This document shows positions 21,401 through 29,525 of a DNA stretch of 64,000 nt, in pieces. How positions within the stretch are numbered: position 1 is the stretch's first letter; each line of letters begins with the position of its first letter. Position numbers and translations under genes: made by a program. Source of the DNA: Dendrophyllia cribrosa (Eukaryota > Cnidaria > Anthozoa > Scleractinia > Dendrophylliidae); contig JAJLRJ010000011.1 in assembly GCA_024195265.1 (NCBI GenBank), positions 1,748,866 through 1,812,865 on the forward strand, given 5' to 3'. Under the pieces are notes generated by a model. That model searched no databases and was not told the origin of the DNA. It worked only from the letters and a program-made list of their open reading frames with translations.

Positions 21401-22169
21401 CATTCTCGATCCACAAAAATCTCATCAGATCCCTTTGTTCCTCTGTTACAGCGATGTTGAGAAATGCTTTCTCAATGTCCGCGACGAGACCTGTCTTGAA
21501 CCTCCGAAACCGTATCAAAATATCGAAAATCTCTGAATTCAGAGACGGTCCAGTGTGTATACAGTCATTTAGAGAGGGTAAACTTGCTTTTGCTTTTGAG
21601 CTCGCATCAAAAACAACCCTTAATTTGGTCGTCTCTGCGTCCCTCCTAATTACCGCCTGATGCGGTAAATAGTGAACTTCTCCCGGCACCATGTTACTGT
21701 CCGAATCCTCTAGTTTCTCAATGATTCCTTTGCTCTCTTGTTCCTGTATTGTGTGATCGTACTCCTTTAGTACTTCCGGTTCTTTTCTCAGGCGTTTTAC
21801 CAGACCATCTAACCTCGCTAGGCTAAGTTCATAGTTGTCAGGCAGCAATTCATGTTTTTCTTTCACCGGTAACACGACATGATATCTTCCTTTCTCAAAC
21901 GTGATATTCTTTTGAAATGCCTGCTGCACAGTTTCGCTGTCCCTGATTCCGATCGACTCCAAGTTCCATAATTGTGACAGCATTTCGTCATCCACATTCA
22001 CACTTCCGGCTGACTCATTTCCGGTGAACACACTTCCGGCATTCACATTTCCGGTATCTGGTTTCAAAGCCACGAGATTGAGCACGTGTGTGGCCACCAA
22101 ATTATCGATCCTCGCCGTTAATCTCGGTACGCAGTGGCCCCGACAAAACCCATCCCAGGTTAGTTTCAC
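18426..22169 (-). CDS. BEL/Pao Pol polyprotein (RT, RNase H, integrase), up to 1247 aa
   Basis: An intact frame. Visible signatures are: THVLNLVALKP near the start; reverse transcriptase with LVADIEKAFLNIAV (about residue 230) and LYVDDLSSG (about 310); RNase H with GFGDASKKAYSAVVY (about 516) and YWTDSRVVLYWI (about 590); integrase zinc domain with CHERTFHGG and CVTCKRL (about 826-860); catalytic acids in VGVDFAGPLF (about 897), TSDNAKTF (about 964) and APWWGGFYERM (about 1008); then the Pao-type C-terminal domain (DUF5641-like, VGEIVIVQDD, LPRSKWRVAEV). It overlaps the gag-pro frame by 68 nt in the +1 register, so the annotated ATG may not be used and Pol is probably made by frameshifting. 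Confidence 0.95.
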   Translation of the reverse strand: MKLTWDGFCRGHCVPRLTARIDNLVATHVLNLVALKPDTGNVNAGSVFTGNESAGSVNVDDEMLSQLWNLESIGIRDSETVQQAFQKNITFEKGRYHVVLPVKEKHELLPDNYELSLARLDGLVKRLRKEPEVLKEYDHTIQEQESKGIIEKLEDSDSNMVPGEVHYLPHQAVIRRDAETTKLRVVFDASSKAKASLPSLNDCIHTGPSLNSEIFDILIRFRRFKTGLVADIEKAFLNIAVTEEQRDLMRFLWIENADDEDPKVEVYRFCRVIFGMNCSPFLLNGTLHHHVSNYYPENPDLAKRILSGLYVDDLSSGEEGEDETYRLYKEVKACFAAGNFNLRKWASNNEELNKRIIEEEAIDTPTVTQQVTQEDESYAKIAVGRLEEAETTKERKVLGTNWNLSEDKFVLKLGKVTEFAEGLELTKRNVLRVAAKFFDPLGFVSPIMLNFKLLLQELFADKFEWDCVLSDTRTKHLQKWLRDIKETQEISMDRYYFTEQGRRVTSAVLHGFGDASKKAYSAVVYLRYETNDGFATRFVVSKSRVAPLKPMSIPRLELVAAWILARLTAAVKEALAPVLQIERIHYWTDSRVVLYWIQSGKDYKQFVQNRVNEIMKLTNGRDWGHCPGTENPADIGSRGCLASELEQNELWWQGPRWLREAEENYPKADKTDSTPELPAECTQEIRSAVFASTAKTIDSIEVGRLSCLIDCQRYSSCLKLFRVTATVRRFVHNCRAKLHGKQSEVIEGSLLATEIKDAENAWVKELQSDMEAKSTYKDLESQLGLYKDDNNIIRSRGRLGNAELSDDAKHPVLLPGEGHITKLIVRACHERTFHGGVKDTLTELRTKYWIPKGRQSIKKVLHKCVTCKRLEGISFKPPAPADLPGDRVKETLAFTHVGVDFAGPLFVRTDNKEKGMTKVYICLFTCATSRGLHLEITPDLSVAAFMRALRRFIARRGMPTSITSDNAKTFKRANKDIGKLFRHPAVAEYTANKGISWKFILERAPWWGGFYERMVQLVKRRLRKLLGNARLSYEELLTVVTEVEGVLNSRPITYVYSDVSDDEPLTPSHLILGRRASSLPDPSESSDNEDSGAASQRRADYLNRLLKQFWQRWSKEYLRELRERHQCGTDKGQDRRKLAVGEIVIVQDDGLPRSKWRVAEVTELLQSRDGEVRGATLRVVSQKGKDSALRRPLQKLYPLEITVADGQRARPRQANPQPVIVADRPPRRTAAANAADAIRRLTVDQAV
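22102..22169 (-). promoter_or_regulatory. gag-pro/pol overlap, candidate +1 frameshift region
   Basis: Both frames are open for about 66 nt. The gag-pro frame ends GAT CGA TAA, and reading one base forward at the CGA-TAA step joins the pol frame. CGA is a poorly decoded codon in several organisms, so slippage at a slow stop is plausible. A one-base mutation or assembly error in this copy is the alternative. Confidence 0.45.
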
Positions 22170-23979
22170 TAGCTATGGGCCCGCATCCATCTTCATTCCG
22201 CTTGATATCGCCCGTAAAGAACCTCCACATGTTATCCGCACCGATCAACAAATCAATGTCAATATCTTCTCCATTGTTGTCGTCGGCCAACTCCAAATTG
22301 TGTAAAAATTCGAACTGTTCCTGCGCTCTGTTTATCTCCTGACTCCCGAGCGGTGCACAGATGTTGGGCACAACAAATGCTCGCATCTCCGTCGCCATGC
22401 TTCCTTTCCCGTTTTCCACTGTGAACTGCGCACATTCATACGATCCCGGTTGACCTTTTGTTGCATTTCCGAACGCGTTTATCAGCAAGGGTTCCCAGCC
22501 GACTGTCCTGAGTTGTGCTTTGGACTTAATTCCCTCTGTAATGTAGCTCTTCTGGCTACCCGAGTCGAAAATCAACCTCACTCTCTCTCCGTTAATAACA
22601 GCTTGAGCCGTCTGAAGTAAAACCGAATCCTTGGAAGCCACATGCAGTGTGTTCGTTTGACATCCTTGTTCGACGGTTTGTTTAGCCTTTGGAGCACCGG
22701 CGCTGTTTGTATTTGGCAATCCAGGCGATTCCGATTTCTTGTTCCGCGATTCCATCTTCTTTGCAAAACAAATTGACGTGTGATGCCTTCCCTCACACTT
22801 GAAACATGTTTTCCCTCCGCATTCAAAGGCCCTGTGATTTGTTTTAAGACAAATGAAGCACCGTCCCTCGCGACGAATGATGTCTCTGCGCGCTTCGACA
22901 TTCGTCACGATATTACACTTGTATGTAGGGTGATCTTGTTTGCAAAAAGTACAAACGACTCTGTAATCCCGTCCTGCAGTCGGTGCAGCCAGCAAGGCAG
23001 CTCCAGTTGGATAATGTTTGTTTCCGCTGTTGCTCGGAGGTTGTTTTCTGTCGGGTGACCGTAGAGCTTGAATGCCACTACACCTTTCTCTGTTTTCAAT
23101 TTCTTCTCTTAATAAATCAAGCACTTTGGTAAGTTTCCATTCGCCTTCTTTTACTTCCCGTCCAAGGAGAAGCCGAATGTCTTCAGGGATCTTTGACATC
23201 AACACAGGTACGAGCAAACTGCCATAAGTCTCCGTGGGCACATCTAAAGCCTCCAAACCCCGCACATGCGCTTCCATTTTGTCGAAGGTTTTTCTCAGCG
23301 TCTTCAAATCGGCGTATGTCAGTACTGGTAGGCTGAGCAAACCATCCATATGGCTGCTTATTATCACCTGCTTATTTCCAAACCGCTGATTAAGCAGGTC
23401 CACGGCTGCTTGATAATTGACCTCGGTAAGCGGTAATGCTTGTATTGTTGTCGCTGCGCTTCCCTCCAACAAAGACTTAAGGTAGTTAAATCTTTCAATA
23501 CTTGATAACCCTGAATTCTCGTGTACCGCGTTCTTAAAGCTGTCCCAAAACGAATGCCAGTCCTTGGCGTCCCCTCCAAACTTCTTCAAGGATAGCTTTG
23601 GCAGCCTCGATGATTTTACTGTCGGGGATGGCTGCGAAATGAAATTCGAGTTTACGTGTCCGGCCGTGTTTTGCATTTTTCCCGCCAACAGCCCGCCGTC
23701 AATTTGCACTAACATGCCATAAACTTCTTCGCGAAACTCCCCTGCCGTTTCGATTTCTGGAGCAATCTCTTCCTCTTCCTCTATAAGATCCAAGATCTCT
23801 TCATCGAGCTTTCCGATCACTCCTAGTCGCTCGTTGAGACTGATTTTTAACCGCTGTAGTCGATCTATAACCGCTTGAATTGGTTCTTCCTTCACAACCA
23901 AATTCGCTTCGTTCAGCAATTTCCTCATGTACGCTTTGTGTCCCGCTCGAATATGCTTTTTCTTTTTGAATCCCTCCAT
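22102..23979 (-). CDS. BEL/Pao Gag-protease, 625 aa
   Basis: Starts with the ATG 13 nt after the primer-binding site. A Pao-type Gag domain (DUF1759-like; LPKLSLKKFGGDAKDWHSFW near residue 130-150) is followed by Cys/His knuckles (CFICLKTNHRAFEC, CFKCEGRHHTSIC, about 370-405) and an aspartic protease (LIFDSGSQKSYIT, about 470). It ends with NLGWVLSGPL, a segment that in BEL/Pao elements normally continues directly into Pol. Here a TAA stop follows nine codons later and Pol continues in the +1 frame. Confidence 0.95.
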   Translation of the reverse strand: MEGFKKKKHIRAGHKAYMRKLLNEANLVVKEEPIQAVIDRLQRLKISLNERLGVIGKLDEEILDLIEEEEEIAPEIETAGEFREEVYGMLVQIDGGLLAGKMQNTAGHVNSNFISQPSPTVKSSRLPKLSLKKFGGDAKDWHSFWDSFKNAVHENSGLSSIERFNYLKSLLEGSAATTIQALPLTEVNYQAAVDLLNQRFGNKQVIISSHMDGLLSLPVLTYADLKTLRKTFDKMEAHVRGLEALDVPTETYGSLLVPVLMSKIPEDIRLLLGREVKEGEWKLTKVLDLLREEIENRERCSGIQALRSPDRKQPPSNSGNKHYPTGAALLAAPTAGRDYRVVCTFCKQDHPTYKCNIVTNVEARRDIIRREGRCFICLKTNHRAFECGGKTCFKCEGRHHTSICFAKKMESRNKKSESPGLPNTNSAGAPKAKQTVEQGCQTNTLHVASKDSVLLQTAQAVINGERVRLIFDSGSQKSYITEGIKSKAQLRTVGWEPLLINAFGNATKGQPGSYECAQFTVENGKGSMATEMRAFVVPNICAPLGSQEINRAQEQFEFLHNLELADDNNGEDIDIDLLIGADNMWRFFTGDIKRNEDGCGPIASETNLGWVLSGPLRTEINGEDR

Positions 23980-23991
23980 GATTTATTTATT

Positions 23992-24009
23992 ATCCGGCTC
24001 GAAGGACCA
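23992..24009 (-). other. BEL/Pao primer-binding site (tRNA-Tyr)
   Basis: Directly next to the 5' LTR the minus strand reads TGGTCCTTCGAGCCGGAT. It is complementary over 18 nt to the 3' end of animal tRNA-Tyr (…ATCCGGCTCGAAGGA plus CCA), as I recall that tRNA. Confidence 0.85.
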
Positions 24010-24443
24010 TGTAAGAATTATCTATAAGGCCGACCTTATAGCCCAATGATTTTCCCAGCGTTTCTCAAATATGGTGATGTTCCATAAACACAACAATCCG
24101 CACAACTCTTGATCTTTGAATAAATCACTTGTAATCACGATCATCCAAATAATCTCAATGTTTACAGAACATAACACAACTAAACATTTACAATACTCTG
24201 TGACATATAATTCCGATGCGTGTATAAAACTCCGTAAATCTGACCGTAAAGATTCAACACATAATTTAGCACCGTACCGAACCGTATTCCGTATATCTCC
24301 TGAAAACTCTCACGCACACAAAATAGTTCACACGTGTTCTTGTCTCAGTAATATTACATGTTACATAACATCGATCCGCTTGAGTGGTCAAGTCACGCGC
24401 TCCCCCCGTGGGGGTCAAATGTCACTAATAACTGTTCTTCACA
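24010..24443 (-). repeat. BEL/Pao 5' LTR
   Basis: 434 bp, 14 bp shorter than its partner. Followed by CATAC, the target duplication. Confidence 0.95.
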
Positions 24444-24448
24444 CATAC

Positions 24449-24909
24449 TAATGACGTTGATAAAAAACTTATTTTTAGACTTATATCTACCAACATGCAA
24501 AATTTTTTAACTTTGCATTTCACCCTTTCAAAGATACATGCATACAAAGATACTAGTCCCCAGACCCCCTATTTGCTCATGTGTATAGCCCCCTTAATTT
24601 TGAAAATCCAGAACCAAACCCGGCATGACGAAATGATGCAAGTGAATGCCTTCCTTGCCACGTTGGCTGTATTTGCATTCATCAAAGCATGTTCCTAAAA
24701 ATCGTTGAAAGGCACTTGGGGGCATAGTCACGTGACTGATGACGTCATCGCACTCAGTCAATTAAAATAGGTATTTTATGGTAGGTGCAAATAGCACGTG
24801 GTGTAGTATCCTCATTCACTCAAAATTGACAGAGTTATTTGGCATCGAAAATTTTTCTGGTGCAAAGGGTGCTGGGAAGGTTTTTATTATAATTATAATA
24901 TATTATTTA

Positions 24910-24945
<36 letters not shown>

Positions 24946-25249
24946 GTAGCCGAGCCGAAAATAACGAGGCGTTGAAAATGAGTCGTTCCTTGACTTGTAT
25001 TTATTGTACGAAAGAAAGGGCGACGAGAGCTAGGATAAAAGCAATTAAATTACAACTTTGTGAAAACACTTTTAAATGTACTTTGTAAACATAGCATGTG
25101 TTGGCGACGTCTGAAGACAAAAATAATTCACGAAACACAAGTATCTTACAATATAGGCGACTAATACTGCAGTCTAAAAGTCCCTTACACTATTCATGAC
25201 AATTACACAACTTGTCATAACATAACAATGAAATTTACGAGCAAATCCC
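24449..25249. other. No gene seen; ATT microsatellite
   Basis: Unique-looking DNA with an (ATT)n run at about 24904-24945 and a CACGTGACTGATGACGTCAT palindromic stretch near 24730. A similar CACGTGATTCATGACGTCAT sits just outside the BEL element at about 17936. Confidence 0.6.
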
Positions 25250-26155
25250 GTGACAAAAATGTTGTGTGTTGAGCGCTTTGAATCAGATAAACAAAGCTCG
25301 AACACTGCGCGTTTTAGCGCGTTTCAAAAGGTCTCTAAAACAATTTTAACCACCGGAAAAATCAAACACAATAAGAGCACTTTACTTGCACTCGAAAATT
25401 ATAAACTTAACGTCTGCCCATTGAAATACAACGGACTTTTGTCAGCTCTGAAATCCCTTTGGAACACGGGTAAAAACAACTGTGTTAATATAGACAATAG
25501 TAACTATGAAAACTTCGCGGTAAAATTAGCTAAATGCCATCGTGCAAGTAAACTCGTTTATACTAAGCTACTCTCCACAAAGATTATGTCTCCAATCCGT
25601 AACCATGAGAAATGGCTCGGGGATTGCAACTTGAATTCTATGGACTTAATTAACTGGCCAGAAGCTTACCAACTTGCCGCTAAATACACTAAAAGTGCCA
25701 GAATCCTTGAATTTCAATACAAACTGTTACATAGACGAATAGCAACCAATGACTTTCTTGCAAAAATTGGAATTGAAGAAAACCCAAATTGCTCTTTTTG
25801 TACTGAGGAGCCTGAGAAATTACTTCATCTCTTTTGGTCTTGTCCCAATGTGGCCTCCTTCTGGCATAATTTAACTGCAATTCTGACTTAACATAATATT
25901 ACTCCAGAACATCATACAATAGATATGCTTGTCGCGCTTGGTTTAAAGCCAGACTCGTCCAAAAATCATCCACAGATCAATTTTTGCTGCCTTTTAGCAA
26001 GAAATTATATATGGATTAGCAAAAGAAAAAGAATTGTGCCTAATGTAAAAGGTTTTCAGCATTATCTTAAATCGATTTATGACATTGAGATTAACTCAGG
26101 AAGCACGTGCGCTCTACCATCAAAGTGGAAATTTTTGAGTACAGTATTAAAGTAA
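25250..26155 (+). pseudogene. LINE ORF2 C-terminal fragment with one premature stop
   Basis: The frame continues from 25250 to the TAA at 26153-26155 with a single in-frame TAA at 25889-25891. The translation includes WPEAYQLAAKYTKSARILEF and a zinc-binding-like CSFCTEEPEKLLHLFWSCP, which is the reverse-transcriptase-associated C-terminal motif of many L1-like elements. RT catalytic motifs lie upstream and are lost. Confidence 0.8.
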
Positions 26156-26239
26156 ATTATTCTCTTCTACTATATACATGTTTATACCTCAATTCTCTGT
26201 ACATATCCCCCTGCCTGACCGATGTACAACTGCTCCACA

Positions 26240-26356
26240 TTTTTATTGTAAGTAAGTAATGTAGATGTATTGTAAGTAAGTTATATAGATGTATTATAAG
26301 TACGTAACGTACATGTATCGTAAGTTTAGCACTTGATGTAGATGTATTGTAAGAAA
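26240..26356 (+). repeat. Tandem repeat in LINE 3' UTR
   Basis: About five degenerate units of roughly 24-27 bp, of the type GTAGATGTATTGTAAGTAAG, just upstream of the poly-A tail. Confidence 0.75.
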
Positions 26357-26410
26357 AAATAAAGGAAAAAATAAATAAAAAAAAAAATAAAAAAAAAAAA
26401 TTATAAACTA

Positions 26411-26834
26411 AACTAAACAAATTATCTGGCTTACCGGGCAAAGATCAGGGGCGGATCTAGGGGGAGGGTGCAGGGGGCGCGCACCCCCCCTGAGATGACC
26501 TAGTCTGCGTTGTTCGCTTTTAAAATTTGTTTACGTCACCCTTCAGTTACGTCATTCCTTAGAGGTGCACCTGAGATTTCACGGCCTTCCCACGGAAAGA
26601 TGTTACAAAAGTGGCGAAGTTTTCTCAAAAGGCACACGTCAATGTATGCGACAGCATGCTCTGTGATTGGCTAACCCAATGACAGCACGATCTCTGATTG
26701 GTTACTTTATAAAATTGAAATTACTCAGCCGTGACACGCAAGCGGCAAGCAAAACACGAATCTCGAAAACATAATCAATACAAAACAATATGAGCGAAGA
26801 TCTCTAGCGAAATGGAGACAAGGCAACCTTGCCA

Positions 26835-26879
<45 letters not shown>

Positions 26880-27716
26880 GATATTTAAGTTACAGTCGAA
26901 CCCTGCTTTAATTTAAGGACACTGGATGTTTCATTTACATTTATTTTCCTCGGTCCTTGCAGAAATTCATTATTTTGAGGTAACTACCCTAAAAATAGCA
27001 GAAAAATACATTGGATAATGCATGACAATGTACAGGTTTGGATTAAAAATACATGTACATTAGCACTCGTTAAAACCATATTTTTCACATGCAACATATA
27101 AGCATGCAATACTCAATTACTGCATCTTTTAATTACACGCAAACACTAATAAAGTTCAAGCTCCAGTTAATGTCTGTTTTACACTGCCGTCAATTGTAAT
27201 TATGGGGACAAACATTGTACCCCTGAGAACATTGGAAACTGACAAAATGGATAACTCACAAACAAGTTAAACATCCTTGTTTTCTGAGACATCCACTATG
27301 ATTATTGCGGCAGTTTAACAAAACTGTAATGGTTCAGTTTTGAACTTCAGCGTTTGCGTGTTATTGAAAAGCACAGCAATTTAGAGATGTTTTCCAAAAC
27401 CTACTGGAAATTAAAATGCATTAATTAAAAATTAAAAAATTAAATTTCTTTTTGTAATATCAAATGAATGTAAAATTATATTATTTATGAGCTTATCCGG
27501 CGGCTTGTCTTCATTTCCGGGGATTACGCTTTTTAAAAAGCAAAATAGAAGGAGAATTGACAACCACGCGGTTCGCGACATCTCACTGATCTTCTGGTCA
27601 GAAGTCGCAGATGAAACAGAAGACTGGGACGAGACATTAAAGTTTCCTCAACTGCCTTTATTTTATTCATTCCAGCTTTCTCTGGTTGGAAGGCCATTCC
27701 ATTCCAAAAATTACTT
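26411..27716. other. Repeat-rich intergenic DNA, no supported gene
   Basis: Contains a G/C-rich near-palindrome at about 26450-26495 (GGGGGAGGGTGC and GCGCACCCCCCC), an (ATT)n run at about 26837-26879, and a pogo-type terminus at 26894. A frame at 27487-27741 runs into the minisatellite and lacks recognisable domains. Confidence 0.55.
26894..27210. mobile_element. Diverged pogo-type repeat, left end
   Basis: Starts CAGTCGAACCCTGC, with a CAGT terminus and AAGGACACTGG. It aligns by eye to 44214-44990, including TTTTTCACATGCAACAT. The right end was not found. This copy serves as the empty site for the MITE nested at 44407-44938. Confidence 0.55.
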
Positions 27717-27842
27717 GGGGATCATTTCGGGGCCAGTGTGAAAAATATGGGGATCATTTCGGGGTCGGGATCATTTCGGGGTCGATTTGGTGATCATTTC
27801 GGGGTCGGGGATCATTTCGGGGTCGGGATCATTTCGGGGGCT
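27717..27842. repeat. Minisatellite, GGGATCATTTCGGGGTC units
   Basis: Six copies of GGATCATTTCGGGG separated by variable linkers (GTCG, CCAGTGTG, GTCGATTTGGT). Unit about 17 bp. Confidence 0.9.
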
Positions 27843-28381
27843 GTACAGCACTCGATCAGGTCATCATTTTCTCGTTTCAGACAATGCATAATTCGCCAGC
27901 GTATTACGTAATGTCTCCTTTCAGACAATGCATATTTATGTCACGCTAAGACGTTTTCTTATTGGTAAAATGAATACTTTTATTTGTAAACTGCAAATGG
28001 AATGGCAAGTTAATATTTTTCATTTTACTGTTTTTTTTATTGCTCTTTGTTTTCGGCTTAAATTCGCTCAAATCGCTGCCTGCTGCTTGCAAAAGCATGA
28101 AACGCTGAAAGCGTGGATTCTCGTGCTGTCTGCTAGCGAATTTAAGAAAACCCCTTCCCTTCTGGCCCCCGCTTGTAAGTGTTAACTGCAGATGCCTTGC
28201 TTGCTAAAATTGTTAAATTTAAATGGTAATTTTTCTATAACTCAGACCCCTCAGATCAGTCGAGGAGTGTTGTGTCACGCGTCAGGCGTCACATATATCT
28301 AGTAGCTTTCATCACAGGACATTATGTAATCCCGTTGTGTATTACATACATAGCTTTCATCACAGGGCATCATGTTATCCC

Positions 28382-28833
28382 TGGGGAGGGGGAGGGGGGG
28401 GGGGGGGGTGGGATAACTCCCTATAATGGGCTATATGGGATGCTCCGCCCAAAGGAGTACCTTTGAGGCTGAAGGTATATGAAAGGGTAGGGAAAACACG
28501 AGTTGAAGTATAAAAAATGGTAGGGAAAACTGCCATTTAAGTATTATAAAAAGCGCCTTTCAAAATATATCAAACAGACACATAGAGGCTATATGAAAGG
28601 AGTAGCATTTTCAATGAAAAGTATATGAAAGTGGTATGATAAAAAAGCAAGGCTGATAAACGGTACGGAAACGACTATATTTATTTATTTTTATTTATTT
28701 TTTTTATGAAAGGGGTACGATTTTCAATGAAAGGTGTATGAAAGGGGTACCTTTTCTGTCAAAAACGGTATATGAAAGGGTAAGGGTTTGGACCTCGGGG
28801 CGGAGCATCCCCGTACAAAACTTTGTTGAGTAC

Positions 28834-28874
<41 letters not shown>
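28382..28874. mobile_element. polyG/polyC-ended MITE
   Basis: The left end is a G-rich run (28394-28408) followed by GGGATGCTCCGCCC (about 28437-28450). The right end is the inverse, GGGGCGGAGCATCCCC (about 28798-28813), followed by ACTC and 38 C. The interior repeats TATATGAAAGGG-like motifs at least seven times. Related copies are at 4158-5107, 51483-51747 and 62040-62182. No coding capacity. Confidence 0.75.
28835..28872. repeat. (C)38 homopolymer
   Basis: The longest homopolymer in the window, at the end of the MITE. Confidence 0.95.
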
Positions 28875-29418
28875 GCAAGTTATAGCTTTTCTAGATTATG
28901 TATCCTTTACACTCGTGCTCACTGCTGGAAACACTAATGTTTAACCGCAAAATTTTAATCCTAATTAAAACTGGTTAACTACTTATGCAAGGCCTACATC
29001 TTCTTTGATAATGGATCAAGGTCTGAAGGATCAGAATAGTAACTTACATGTAATAAATTCTCCCAAAAGGTGCTATATTAATGAATGTATGGGGACTGGT
29101 TAGGAGAATCTTGCAAACATTTTGCTCAACGTAGTTTTACAAAAAGTTTAAACTTTCGCAAAGTCCGTTTTTGGTATTTTCGTTTTGGGGTTTGCGACTT
29201 CGTCGCTCGCTTTGCGCGACTTCGTCGCGCTCTCGGGGGCTTCGCAGTCGACTTGTGTGCAAGTCTACAAAAAGTTGTAATTGGACACCTAAGTGACTGC
29301 TTTACATAAGGCGTAGGCACGCAGATGAACAATCACAATCAAGAATTTTGATATTGATATGACAAATTGGCAAATTGTCTTGCTTGGCTCACCATTTCTG
29401 TTGATTATGTTTTGCTAG
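28875..29418. other. Intron or intergenic DNA
   Basis: No exon was identified. It holds a GC-skewed palindromic patch at about 29185-29245 (GCGACTTCGTCGC repeated). If the gene at 29419-31089 has upstream exons they could lie beyond this stretch. Confidence 0.5.
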
Positions 29419-29525
29419 GTGATTGTTCCTACCTTCCCACATATGTTAGGGGCACGTGACGAGGCGGCAGAATTTGATGAGATGGATTCCAATACACCTG
29501 CAGAGATGTTCAATGATGATCCAAG
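29419..29525 (+). CDS. Unknown gene, exon A
   Basis: 107 nt encoding VIVPTFPHMLGARDEAAE onward, ending in phase 2. Without splicing the frame would run on into an A-rich stretch and stop at about 29631. Confidence 0.4.

Larger units (their letters stand above)
17958..24443 (-). mobile_element. BEL/Pao LTR retrotransposon, apparently intact
   Basis: A 6.5-kb element on the minus strand. LTRs of 448 bp (17958-18405) and 434 bp (24010-24443) begin TGTGAAG and end CTTACA in element orientation. They differ by a 14-bp indel and about two substitutions. The flanking 5-bp target duplication is CATAC (17953-17957 and 24444-24448). A tRNA-Tyr primer site, a G-rich purine tract and two long overlapping ORFs (gag-pro and pol) are present. 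Confidence 0.97.
25250..26410 (+). mobile_element. 5'-truncated LINE (L1/Tx1-like), copy with poly-A end
   Basis: The C-terminal part of an ORF2 (25250-26155) is followed by a tandemly repeated 3' UTR (about 26240-26356), an AATAAA-like signal and an A-rich tail at about 26357-26402. The 5' end of the element is missing, as usual for LINE insertions. It is a different family from the LINE at 1-2640. Confidence 0.8.

Noticed and set aside
27487..27741. Possible upstream exon of the unknown plus-strand gene
   Set aside because: Runs into a minisatellite and has no convincing donor or conserved segment.
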